In this document: piece after piece, positions 35,113-43,934 of the stretch | Numbering within the stretch: the first letter of the stretch is position 1 | Layout: every line of letters begins with the position of its first letter | NCBI GenBank assembly: GCA_038874435.1 | Contig: JAVZCK010000001.1 | Coordinates: forward strand, 90,255-154,254 | Source of the DNA: Thermoplasmata archaeon | GTDB taxonomy: Archaea; Thermoplasmatota; Thermoplasmata; Lutacidiplasmatales; SKW197 | Reading direction: 5' to 3' | Length of the DNA stretch: 64,000 nucleotides | Position numbers and translations under genes: made by a program | The notes under the pieces: model-generated | Seen by the model: only the letters and a program-made list of their open reading frames with translations | What the model was told of the DNA's origin: nothing | Database searches by the model: none

Positions 35113-36417
35113 TCATTCTTTAACATCATCTAATGTTTTTTCTATGTATGCCTTTGGATGCAATTTTTGCGTTAGTGGCTTTATCACTTGATCACTTTCT
35201 AAGATTTCTATTGTTTCCTTGAGGGGAATGTTGAGTTCTACCTGCTTTGTTCGTCCGCCACGCCCCTTGGACTGGACATATGCAGAAACCAACCCAAGCT
35301 CGTCCATGTTTGAGAGAAATTCTGTGATGCGTCTTGGCGATAGTGGCGTCGTTTTCAGAATTTTTGCTATGTTTACATAGGTGCCGTAGACGGAGCCAGT
35401 TGTAACAGATTCTTTTCTAGACGTGAGATAACATATTGCATAAAGCGTAACTTTCTCATGGTCTCTCAATTTCTGAATGGTTTCCTTTATAACATCTTTT
35501 TCTATGGAATTTTTTGCCTCGTAAATGTGCTTTTCTTCAATTCTTTCTGCTCCATCAGCTTCACATATTTCTGCAGCAGTGCGGAGAATTCTAAGTGCCC
35601 TTCTTGCATCTCCAGATTCTTTTGCAGCAATTGCTGCACAGAGCGAAATCTCGTTCTCTCTCCACTTTCCCTCAATAAATGCCTGTTTTGCCCTGTCTTC
35701 TAGGATGGTTTTCAATTGTTCCGCAGTGTATGGGTTAAATGTGAGTGTGACACCAGCAAGTCGGCTCTTCACCCGCTGCTCGAAATTCTCACATAGGCGA
35801 AGGTCGTTGGAAATACCCACAAATCCAATTTTTGCATTGTTGCATTCACACTGGAGAGTGAGCAGGGTGTGCAATGGGTCGTCTCCACTCTTCTTCACAA
35901 GCCGATCAATCTCATCTAATGCAAGAATTACCACTCGTTCCTTCTGGTTCAGATTTTCTTTCACTTTGTCCAGAACTGCCTGGAACGGCCAGCCCGTGTT
36001 AGGAATCGTTGATTTATCTCCCTCGGTAAAATAGTTTCCGAGATACTGGAAAAGGGCATAGGCTGTGTCCATGGTAGAGCAGTTGATGTAAACAAATGAA
36101 ATTGGCTTGTTATCCTCTTTTCCAATTTTTTCCAGATTGGTGCCCACATGCTTTATTACCGCAGTTTTTCCAGTTCCACTTGGTCCATAAACCATCAGTG
36201 TGTTGGGTGCTTCTCCATCCACGCAGGGACTGAGTACATTGAGCACCTTCCTTATCTCATTGCTTCTATGATGAAGTTTGCTGGGGAGGTATTTTTCCTC
36301 AAAAAACTCCCTGCCATTGGGTTTGAAGATTCTGTTATTTCTGGATAACTGTTTTCTAAACTCGTCCAAATCAGAAGATTCCTGCTCCGCATATTTTTCT
36401 AGCGTAAAATCGGGCAT
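35113..36417 (-). CDS. cdc6: Orc1/Cdc6 replication initiator
   Basis: A 434-residue AAA+ initiator that binds origin repeats and loads MCM. Walker A GPSGTGKT, Walker B LALDEIDRL, sensor 1 GISNDL and the ORC lid ESGDARRALRILRTAAE are present. A C-terminal winged helix (PLSPRRITEFLSNMDELGLV) completes it. Start choice: the ATG at 36417 has GGAGGAG upstream; the longer reading adds 12 residues from the leader. A TATA (TATAAATAAT, 36458-36467) precedes it. No long gap with origin boxes flanks this gene, because the CBS-ParB gene ends only about 50 bases upstream. Confidence 0.95.
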   Translation of the reverse strand: MPDFTLEKYAEQESSDLDEFRKQLSRNNRIFKPNGREFFEEKYLPSKLHHRSNEIRKVLNVLSPCVDGEAPNTLMVYGPSGTGKTAVIKHVGTNLEKIGKEDNKPISFVYINCSTMDTAYALFQYLGNYFTEGDKSTIPNTGWPFQAVLDKVKENLNQKERVVILALDEIDRLVKKSGDDPLHTLLTLQCECNNAKIGFVGISNDLRLCENFEQRVKSRLAGVTLTFNPYTAEQLKTILEDRAKQAFIEGKWRENEISLCAAIAAKESGDARRALRILRTAAEICEADGAERIEEKHIYEAKNSIEKDVIKETIQKLRDHEKVTLYAICYLTSRKESVTTGSVYGTYVNIAKILKTTPLSPRRITEFLSNMDELGLVSAYVQSKGRGGRTKQVELNIPLKETIEILESDQVIKPLTQKLHPKAYIEKTLDDVKE

Positions 36418-36470
36418 GGTAACTCCTCCATGCAATGCAACACAATGTTTCACCGATTATTTATACCTTC

Positions 36471-37265
36471 TCATTCCCTTTCCCTGATGAGGAGCTTGGT
36501 TGTGATTTCTACCAGGGGGTGGTGCACATCTGTAATAATTTTTATGTCTTCAAGTTTGTGCACCCCTTTGCTCTTCGCAGTTCTCTCTAGACCGAGTTCT
36601 GTGTTGACTGGCAAATCAAGCACGATTGCTTTAAAGTGAGTAAGTCCCAATGTTTTTGCGGCAAGGGCACGATGATGTCCGTCTACGAGAACAAAAACAC
36701 CTGGCTTCTTAATTACAAGGAGGGGTTCTGCTAGCCCTTTCTCAATCTCATACCTCCTGCCTTCAAGCTCGTCCTGGAAAACCTCCCATTGAGTTGGCAC
36801 AAGGCAATCTATTGGAACACTGGTCCTTTCCACAGAGATGCTCACGCCGTACCTGTTCTCCAGCATTGCTTTCAGCGTCTGCAACTTTGTGGGCGTTGCT
36901 CTGTCAAAATGGGAGCGTAACACATCCAGATTTGAAATTATTCCAACAAGAGTTCCATTTTCATCAACTACAGGCAGGTCTCTCAGAGAGTATCTAAACA
37001 AAATTCTCGCAGCGTCATCTATCGCCATTTCTGGCGTTGCAGTGTAAGTTCCTTTCCTTATCACATCTCCAATCTTTTTGTCCATCTCCTCAATATTTTT
37101 CAGCAATTCTTTCACACTCACAAAGCCCGCAAGCTTTTTGTTTCTGTCCGTTACAGGAAAACCGTGGTGTCTGGACTTAATTACCTTTTCAATTGTTTCT
37201 CTGACAGTGTTATCTGTATAAACAAATTCCACGTTAGTAACCATGTAGTCCTTTACTTTCTGCAC
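36471..37265 (-). CDS. CBS-pair protein fused to a ParB/sulfiredoxin-like domain
   Basis: A 264-residue protein. Two CBS motifs span about 1-125 (VKDYMVTNVEFVYTDNTVRE and DVIRKGTYTATPEMAIDD, each with HGFPVTD or RDLPVVDENG). The C-terminal half carries the ParB-like DGHHRALAAKTLG. CBS pairs sense adenine nucleotides or SAM. ParB/Srx-like folds act as kinases, nucleases or CTPases. Such fusions are archaeal and the substrate is unresolved. The start is a GTG at 37265, because the conserved CBS opening precedes the first internal ATG. Confidence 0.85.
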   Translation of the reverse strand: MQKVKDYMVTNVEFVYTDNTVRETIEKVIKSRHHGFPVTDRNKKLAGFVSVKELLKNIEEMDKKIGDVIRKGTYTATPEMAIDDAARILFRYSLRDLPVVDENGTLVGIISNLDVLRSHFDRATPTKLQTLKAMLENRYGVSISVERTSVPIDCLVPTQWEVFQDELEGRRYEIEKGLAEPLLVIKKPGVFVLVDGHHRALAAKTLGLTHFKAIVLDLPVNTELGLERTAKSKGVHKLEDIKIITDVHHPLVEITTKLLIRERE

Positions 37266-37346
37266 GCACTACCAATTGCACACGGTTAGAAAAAGGTTGT
37301 TGTGGATTCTTTTACAGATTTGGAGGTACTAAGTTTATTTGCAAAC

Positions 37347-37835
37347 CTAATCGAGATTACAGTCACAGTCATGCTTATCTACATCAAATTTATTGGCAGC
37401 AGCCAGAAGGACCGCACGGATAATAATCTCTGCAGGAATTATCTCGTATCTTTCTGCATCTGTTTCTAGGGTTCTGCATTCTTCATCACTACAGACCCCA
37501 CAGCATTTGCTGTGCCCTACTTTTGCGTCTATGTAGCTTTCTAGCGGTTTATCATCAATCAAAATCTCGTTTGAGGACTGTGGATGTTGTTTGAATGCCT
37601 CAAGCGTCAATGTCTCCTTTTCCAGCAGAACCTCTATGCCCAGATGGGCAAGGGCATCCCTTAGTGCAGAGAACGCTTTATCAATCTCCATCTCGGTAGC
37701 ACTACACCTTTCGCATGTTTTACCATCAACAGTCAGACGCTTCCATTTGATGATAATCTTTTTTTGACTAGTATTATTTGAATGGCAACACACTTTTCCA
37801 TCATTTTTTCTTGAATTACCACAACGACAGCTCAT
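37347..37835 (-). CDS. DUF2703-type cysteine-rich thioredoxin-fold protein
   Basis: A 162-residue protein with 13 cysteines. The central domain fits DUF2703: WKRLTVDGKTCERC with a CxxC, ALAHLGIEVLLE, SNEILIDDKPLE. Extra metal-binding-like clusters flank it (CRCGN and CCHS at the N-terminus, CCGVCSDEEC and CDCN at the C-terminus). A redox or metal/metalloid-handling role is plausible; none is proven. A TATA (GTTTAAATATC, 37868-37878) and an AGGTG ribosome site precede the ATG. Confidence 0.8.
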   Translation of the reverse strand: MSCRCGNSRKNDGKVCCHSNNTSQKKIIIKWKRLTVDGKTCERCSATEMEIDKAFSALRDALAHLGIEVLLEKETLTLEAFKQHPQSSNEILIDDKPLESYIDAKVGHSKCCGVCSDEECRTLETDAERYEIIPAEIIIRAVLLAAANKFDVDKHDCDCNLD

Positions 37836-38039
37836 TATCGCACCTAGGATAAAAAAGAACCCAGATATTTAAACATTCCCCGTGTTATGTGTGCAAAAAA
37901 TTGTAAATATAAAATCAGCGTCTTTTAGCATCTTCCTTCCTGTGCCACCACTTCGTTAGCAGAGCGTAGCTACCTTCACACTACCACGGCATATTTAAAT
38001 AGACAAATGAAGATATTGGATTTGCAATGAGAGGGGACT
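37836..38039. promoter_or_regulatory. 204-base divergent promoter region
   Basis: It contains the minus-strand TATA of the DUF2703 gene (37868-37878) and a plus-strand TATA-like ATATTTAAATAG at about 37991-38002, about 43 bases before the pilin-like operon. Between them, 37918-37985 is more GC-rich than its surroundings and follows another TATA-like GTAAATATAAAAT (37904-37916). A short RNA is conceivable but no convincing fold was found. Confidence 0.4.
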
Positions 38040-38549
38040 ATGCACCGAAAACGCTCAAATGGGTTGATTAGAGGATTCTATCGTTCGAAGAAAGGGGCTG
38101 CGGATTTTTATGAGGAAATTCCCACAGTTATAATTGCAATTACAGCCATCACCTTGTTTTTCCTTGCAGCGACTGTTGCCTACGCAAATTACCAAGCAAA
38201 TTATGTAAGGGTGGATTACCAAGCAAAATGCAACAAGTTTCTCCGGGACATCAGGGCATGGGAGAACCTCACTTACAATAACATGGAAGGACTGTTTGAT
38301 TGCAGAAAGGTGGCAACTTACACATTGGACAATCTCACAAGGGCTTTCCTGCCCGACTTTGATTTTGAGATAAACGTCACAGACACAAGCCCATATTACT
38401 GGAAGTACAATCGCACTGTGAAGACAGGGAACATACCAAACACGGCCTCACTCCAGTATGGAGTTTATGTGATTTCAAGCGGAATTGCAATTTTTGTGAA
38501 TGAAGAAGAGATACACGAGGGCAAGCTGACAGTAACAATCTGGAGGTGA
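38040..38549 (+). CDS. Pilin-like anchored protein 1
   Basis: A 169-residue protein. A basic N-terminus with SKKGAADFYEEIP precedes a hydrophobic helix (TVIIAITAITLFFLAATVAY), the layout of an archaeal class III (prepilin) signal with a possible cut after KKG. The rest is a beta-rich exterior domain with N-glycosylation-type sites. It is the first gene of a three-gene operon, with a GAGAGGGG ribosome site. Probably a minor pilin or surface-complex subunit; no specific family is claimed. Confidence 0.65.
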   Translation: MHRKRSNGLIRGFYRSKKGAADFYEEIPTVIIAITAITLFFLAATVAYANYQANYVRVDYQAKCNKFLRDIRAWENLTYNNMEGLFDCRKVATYTLDNLTRAFLPDFDFEINVTDTSPYYWKYNRTVKTGNIPNTASLQYGVYVISSGIAIFVNEEEIHEGKLTVTIWR

Positions 38550-38553
38550 GAAA

Positions 38554-39075
38554 ATGGGACGGATGAATAGAAAAGGCCAGAGCAGCTTGTTCGACATGGT
38601 TTTTTTCATTCCTTTGCTTATTCTTGCTGGCTTAATCTTGAGCTTCTCAACAGTAAAAATTTACGAAAATACGGTCAAGGACGATGAGAAGATTGTAGTG
38701 GTTGCAGAAACTCTGGAGAACATTCTGCGAGTGACGATAGATAAAGCCACATACACTGCCTCCGGAGCTACAATTCTGCTTGAAGACCAGAGTGTCCTCG
38801 AGCTTCTGTTTGAAGACCTTTACCTGCGAGATAAGGGCGTGGCAGATGTGAACAGCATTGTTCAGGGCATAGAAGCGAAGATTAACGCAACAGCCAGAAC
38901 CGTGGTGATGCCAGAGTATCATTACAATCTTTCTGCCTCTTACAAAAATGTGAATATCTGGGTTTCTGATTATGGTGCAAGCCCACAGATTAAGTACACT
39001 GCAACAGAATACTTTAAAATGCCCTACGAGCCCACGAATGTGATGAAGGTGACACTTGCAATCTGGCTCCGTTAA
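38554..39075 (+). CDS. Pilin-like anchored protein 2
   Basis: A 173-residue protein. MNRKGQSSLFDMVFFIPLLILAG has the class III signal form (RKG-Q) ahead of a hydrophobic helix, followed by a soluble exterior domain. A perfect GGAGGTGA (38542-38549) covers the previous stop codon, so it is translationally coupled to pilin-like protein 1. It is expected to assemble with its neighbours at the cell surface; the secretion ATPase and platform genes are not in the window. Confidence 0.7.
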   Translation: MGRMNRKGQSSLFDMVFFIPLLILAGLILSFSTVKIYENTVKDDEKIVVVAETLENILRVTIDKATYTASGATILLEDQSVLELLFEDLYLRDKGVADVNSIVQGIEAKINATARTVVMPEYHYNLSASYKNVNIWVSDYGASPQIKYTATEYFKMPYEPTNVMKVTLAIWLR

Positions 39076-39089
39076 GGGGGTGAGAAAAA

Positions 39090-42000
39090 ATGAAAAAAGA
39101 AATAAGAAAAATGAGAAAAAATGAGCGTGGAAGAGTGCCGTTTGCACTTGTAGCACTGGTAATAATTTCTCTAGCCACAGTGAGTTCAATTTATATTGCG
39201 GAAATAGACAAAGAGCGTTCCGAGCACGCAATAGAACATTACCAGGCAGATACAAATGCAGTGGCAAGGGCATGTGGTGAAGAACTTGAGACCGTTGCCT
39301 ACTATATTCTGATGCGAGTGATTGCGGACATGAATAACCAGCACAACCCACCATTGGACCAGATAAACAAACGCCTGCAGGACAATTTCACAAGTTATGT
39401 GAACACCTACTACAAGCCAAAACGCATGGACAATTACTGGATAAATGTGACAGAACAGCATGTTTACTTTATAATGGACATTTTCAATGTGAACGATTCA
39501 ATAGACATATCAAATCAGAGCAGACCAGAGTTTCTTCTCTATGCCTCTCCCAGCAGCAATGAAATTGACATGACAGTGAACACGATGTTGAGCCAGACAA
39601 AGAAAACAGCGTATCCAAGAGTAGCAGGTAATGTGACGCTTGAGATGAAGGATGTGCGTGCCAACTACATATTCACGAAAACAATGGAGTTTGACAAGAA
39701 TCTATACTCTGCTCTGCCAATGATGCGAAACGCCTACGATTATCTATCAAGGACTTCTTTTGGTGACTTTGGAGAATTGGGCAGACTTACAAAATTCATT
39801 TTAACCACAATAGCCCAGTACAGAGTGCTGCTTGGCTATGCTGGTGGTGGCTATGGAATCTACAATTATCCGAAGGAGCAGGTGCTTACACAAGACGATG
39901 CAAAAATTGCAGTGAATGTAGCAATGCTCTTGCTCTCTGCCAGATACTTCAGGGACTATGACCGAGATGCTGCAGCCCAGCTAGGCGTTAGCAGTGTATT
40001 TGACTCTTGGGTAAAGAATGGCACAGTTGATGCAGCGGACATCTGGGCGTTGTATAAAAATATCAAGGACACGAAGATAGACACAGGCAAGATTTTGGCC
40101 CAGAGCATCTATTCTTTCGCAGATAGATTTGCATTTGAATTGCTTACAATCTTCTGGGACCCGAGCACTGACTATTTTGCAGACCCGATTTTGAAAGAAC
40201 CATTCCGTGACTGGAATGAAGCAAAGGGAAAGGGAGAGACATGGGCAAAGGCAATGCTCAAAATCTGGCTCGGTAAATTCAGAGAGTGGCTGGGAATTGC
40301 TGAAAGCATTGGCGACTACCAGGATTCTGCATACATCAATGAAATGTCTGGCTGGTATTATGCCTACTGCCCCGTGCACGACCTTCTTGTTGCTGGCAAA
40401 TACACTGTGTTTCCAGGCGGAACCTGGTATGTGCATGCGTATGGTGTGCCAGATACAAGGGACCTTATTCTTGGAGAGTCAGGGTCGCCTAACCTGGATG
40501 CTCAGCCCTACAAGGTGGAAACCTGGGACGATTTCAGTGGAATTGGAAACATGCTGTATCAGTATTACCTTGTTAAGGAATCATTAATCAAAAAACACGC
40601 AAGGAGCAGCACACCGTACTACGACACACTTTATGACATCCTAGAAGCGTTGAACAGAACCATGAAAAAACTCTCCTCCAGCGTTGATGACAGAAATAAC
40701 AAGGGCTTCATGGATTATATGGCATATGACATCTCAAAACGACACAATTTAGAAGATACTAATCTGCAGGTTAATCCAAGCGACAAAACCACAATCCTGC
40801 TCAACCAGTCCGACTATTTAATTAACACAGGTGCAATTAAGCAAGGGATTAATGACATGGCTTCCTATGCCAGTTCATTCAATGTGAGGGACAACTGGTG
40901 GAGATACGGGGCTTACCATAGGGAACAGACCAACCCACGAACTGGTTATCTCTATGCCATAACCCAGGAAACAGTGGACCTCTGGTATGAAATGGTTGTG
41001 AATCTTGTGATGAGTGCCCTGAAGGACTTTGACCCCTATCCATCCAGGGGCTTCCCGCCACCAATCCAGAGGAGTGACTGGTATAACCCAAATGGTGCGT
41101 TTAAATTCAAGAATGATTTGCTGAAAGATGCCTTCATGAGAGTTTGCATCAGCTATGCTGACCCGAGGCGGATGGCTTGGGTTGACGAGGCATGGGAGGG
41201 TGTTCCTCCCTGCTGCGACATTCCAAAGCTGATTATTCTTGCCCAGGTGAATGCAGAATGGACTGATATGGCAATCTGGAATAGCATCATGAACGACATT
41301 CGTCAGGCAGTTGAGAACACGGTTGGGGAAAACGGGTTGCTCACAGACATAACTGTAGATATGAAGAAATACATGGATGAGGTGACAGACACCCATGCTT
41401 ACCAGGAAAATTACTATGTGTTTATCAGGGAAAGAATTGGAAAGCTTTTCATTGGATTACCTGGAGAAAACGAGTGCAGGGTAATGGACTTACTTGACCG
41501 AGGGGGCTGGGTGGAAAACATAATGCAGACCACACTCAATCACATAAGGGACAATGCTGATTTAAGTAACATTGTGCTGTTTGAACAAACAAACTACAGA
41601 ATGGTCTATGATTTCTGGGAGAACAATCTGACTACTGCAGCCCAGAACGGAAGCATTCTCCACGAAGAACTAAGAGTGAAGCAGACACCAGCTGTGCTCT
41701 CGCCTGGCTCTGGCATAAATGTCCAGATTACAATTCCGAGTAAGGGAGTACACTATGTGGATGCTCAGGATGTTGAACACAACATGGGTGATGCACCCTT
41801 CACAACCCAATGGGATGTCACAATTACAGGGAGTGTAAGAATCACAGTGAATGCGCTAAGATACTCCTTGCTGAAGGGCTCCTCGCATGTACAAACAATC
41901 TACAACAACACAGTTACCATTGATATGAGTTTCCCTGTTGTGGTTTATTCGGGCTGGAACCTTGAATCTAGATGGCTTGCATATGACATTGACTACCCAA

Positions 42001-43901
42001 TGACGAGGGGCTACTTTGGAATCCCACCCAAGGATGATTCGTTCGACCCCTGGTTCATAAGCAAGCCGTTTGTGGAGTTAATCGAAGGGATGAAGGATGC
42101 AGCGGACTGGGTAATGGACAGAGACATGCGAATGAACCTTCTGCTAATGAACTATCTAGATGAAGGGGTTGAGCAGGAAGTCCATCTTTCAAAGATAATT
42201 TCGGATGTGCTGAAGACAAACTCAATCTTACTGCGAGACGCAGCAAATTCTGGCTATCTTTCACAGCTTGACCAGCGGTTCAGTGCAGTTTACTCTGCTG
42301 GAAGGGTGAGCACCTACAACATCAAGTTCTATGGGTTTGATGCCACATTCAAGAGCGGTTCTAAAGTGCTGGATTACAAGAGCAAGTACTTTGCTACAAA
42401 AATTGACTATGCGAATTTGAAGAACGAGTTGAAATACACCACTGCCGACTTTGATTTCAACGACACAAGTGAGCCCAAATCAGGCACATTTGGAAAATAC
42501 AGTTTAACAGCCCACAACACCTATTTCAACAAAAAATTCACAAGTCAGATTGAGGTACCAAGCGGAAAGCCCACAATTGCAGAATGGAGTGGAACGCTGA
42601 ACGGAATCTATGTGCCCTATCTCCATCAGACAATTCAGCTGAAAGTGGGAGCGATAGTTATTGGCACATCCTCAATGCCATCCAATGTTGCGAATGCTTT
42701 CACAAACAACATGCAGTATTTCAAGGCAAACATGGAGGACCTGTGCGTATTCCTGAAGTACTCACTTGGTGATGTTTATTCAAAGTGTGTGAACGACTTA
42801 GCCAGCAGACAGGGCTTCGGAATTTTCTTTGAATACACCCTCGGAGGCAAGACCTACAGACAGGAGTATGTGGTGAGCTACTTCCCAGGACAGAGCTGGA
42901 CAACTGAATATATAAAGAGCTATCTGGTGAGCACAATCAACCACATCCGTCAGATTGTCTACAATCTCGGGAACACTGAAATCCCCACTGCAGTGTATTC
43001 CTCGTATCCAACCAATGTAGGTAATGCAATGAAGGTGATAAACCACTGGAAGAACTACGATTATCTCGGGGATGCAAGAACTGAAAGCACGCTCAATGCT
43101 CATGCCTCGCTTCTGGGTGCTGTGGGTGCAGGGATAGATAATGGTGTTGTGCGCATCGAGTTTGAAGTGATTGGCACAGACAACTGGATTGTAGCTGGAA
43201 CCACAGAGAACGGTAGTTCATCGCCACCGCCACCTCCACCACCTCCACCGCCGCCACCACCCCCTCCTCCTCCACCCGGTGGACGCTTAAATGGAATTGA
43301 TGTTTCGCACTGGCAGGGGACAATAAACTGGGGTGCAGTTCGGAATGCAGGGTATTACTTTGCTTTCACAAAAGCAACAGAAGGCGTGAGTTATACAGAC
43401 CCCACCTTCAATACAAACATGAGAAATGCAAAGGCCGCTGGGATTTACATAGGTGCATACCATTACGCCCATCCTGATAGAAATTCAGCAATTGCAGAGG
43501 CAGACCACTTCGTGAGTGTAATCATGCCCTACATCACCTCTGGCTACATGGTGCCTGCCCTTGACCTTGAGGAGGGCTATTCGATTGGGAAGACCGCACT
43601 TTCACAATGGGTTAACACATTCATGAACCGTGTGAAATCAAGAACTGGTGTGACACCCGTGATTTACACGAGCGCAAATTATGCAAGGAATTATCTTGAC
43701 TCCTCAGTAACTGTCTGGCCACTATGGATTGCCCACTGGACATACAATCCTAACACATCTCCAAGCACAGGAGTGTGGAGCACATGGTACTTCTGGCAGT
43801 ACAGCGACAGGGGCAGCGTTCCAGGCATCTCTGGAAATGTGGATTTGGATGTGTTCAATGGAGATCTGGCAGCACTGGAAGCAAGTTTTGTGATTCACTA
43901 A
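39090..43901 (+). CDS. Giant anchored surface protein ending in a GH25 lysozyme domain
   Basis: A 1603-residue protein. A basic segment (RKNERGR) and hydrophobic helix (VPFALVALVIISLATVSSIYI) near the N-terminus anchor or export it. About 1300 residues follow with no recognised domain, rich in Trp, Tyr and Asn. Residues about 1378-1397 are a proline run. The last 200 residues are glycoside hydrolase family 25: GIDVSHWQGTINW at the start, catalytic DLE in VPALDLEEGY, and WQYSDRGSVPG...VDLDVFNG at the end. GH25 cleaves the MurNAc-GlcNAc bond of bacterial peptidoglycan, which archaea lack, so the target must be foreign. GGGGGTGA precedes the ATG; it is the last gene of the pilin-like operon. Confidence 0.9.
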   Translation: MKKEIRKMRKNERGRVPFALVALVIISLATVSSIYIAEIDKERSEHAIEHYQADTNAVARACGEELETVAYYILMRVIADMNNQHNPPLDQINKRLQDNFTSYVNTYYKPKRMDNYWINVTEQHVYFIMDIFNVNDSIDISNQSRPEFLLYASPSSNEIDMTVNTMLSQTKKTAYPRVAGNVTLEMKDVRANYIFTKTMEFDKNLYSALPMMRNAYDYLSRTSFGDFGELGRLTKFILTTIAQYRVLLGYAGGGYGIYNYPKEQVLTQDDAKIAVNVAMLLLSARYFRDYDRDAAAQLGVSSVFDSWVKNGTVDAADIWALYKNIKDTKIDTGKILAQSIYSFADRFAFELLTIFWDPSTDYFADPILKEPFRDWNEAKGKGETWAKAMLKIWLGKFREWLGIAESIGDYQDSAYINEMSGWYYAYCPVHDLLVAGKYTVFPGGTWYVHAYGVPDTRDLILGESGSPNLDAQPYKVETWDDFSGIGNMLYQYYLVKESLIKKHARSSTPYYDTLYDILEALNRTMKKLSSSVDDRNNKGFMDYMAYDISKRHNLEDTNLQVNPSDKTTILLNQSDYLINTGAIKQGINDMASYASSFNVRDNWWRYGAYHREQTNPRTGYLYAITQETVDLWYEMVVNLVMSALKDFDPYPSRGFPPPIQRSDWYNPNGAFKFKNDLLKDAFMRVCISYADPRRMAWVDEAWEGVPPCCDIPKLIILAQVNAEWTDMAIWNSIMNDIRQAVENTVGENGLLTDITVDMKKYMDEVTDTHAYQENYYVFIRERIGKLFIGLPGENECRVMDLLDRGGWVENIMQTTLNHIRDNADLSNIVLFEQTNYRMVYDFWENNLTTAAQNGSILHEELRVKQTPAVLSPGSGINVQITIPSKGVHYVDAQDVEHNMGDAPFTTQWDVTITGSVRITVNALRYSLLKGSSHVQTIYNNTVTIDMSFPVVVYSGWNLESRWLAYDIDYPMTRGYFGIPPKDDSFDPWFISKPFVELIEGMKDAADWVMDRDMRMNLLLMNYLDEGVEQEVHLSKIISDVLKTNSILLRDAANSGYLSQLDQRFSAVYSAGRVSTYNIKFYGFDATFKSGSKVLDYKSKYFATKIDYANLKNELKYTTADFDFNDTSEPKSGTFGKYSLTAHNTYFNKKFTSQIEVPSGKPTIAEWSGTLNGIYVPYLHQTIQLKVGAIVIGTSSMPSNVANAFTNNMQYFKANMEDLCVFLKYSLGDVYSKCVNDLASRQGFGIFFEYTLGGKTYRQEYVVSYFPGQSWTTEYIKSYLVSTINHIRQIVYNLGNTEIPTAVYSSYPTNVGNAMKVINHWKNYDYLGDARTESTLNAHASLLGAVGAGIDNGVVRIEFEVIGTDNWIVAGTTENGSSSPPPPPPPPPPPPPPPPPPGGRLNGIDVSHWQGTINWGAVRNAGYYFAFTKATEGVSYTDPTFNTNMRNAKAAGIYIGAYHYAHPDRNSAIAEADHFVSVIMPYITSGYMVPALDLEEGYSIGKTALSQWVNTFMNRVKSRTGVTPVIYTSANYARNYLDSSVTVWPLWIAHWTYNPNTSPSTGVWSTWYFWQYSDRGSVPGISGNVDLDVFNGDLAALEASFVIH
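43220..43278 (+). repeat. Proline-codon tract (linker)
   Basis: About 20 consecutive CCN codons (CCA, CCG, CCT, CCC mixed) form a rigid linker between the unknown surface part and the lysozyme domain. Codon mixing argues against simple trinucleotide slippage as the only origin. Confidence 0.9.
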
Positions 43902-43934
43902 AATTTTTTTACATATTTTTTCCAAATTCTGTCC

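Noticed and set aside
36418..37346. Replication origin next to cdc6
   Set aside because: Origins often flank cdc6, but only about 50 bases separate it from the CBS-ParB gene and no repeated origin boxes were recognised.
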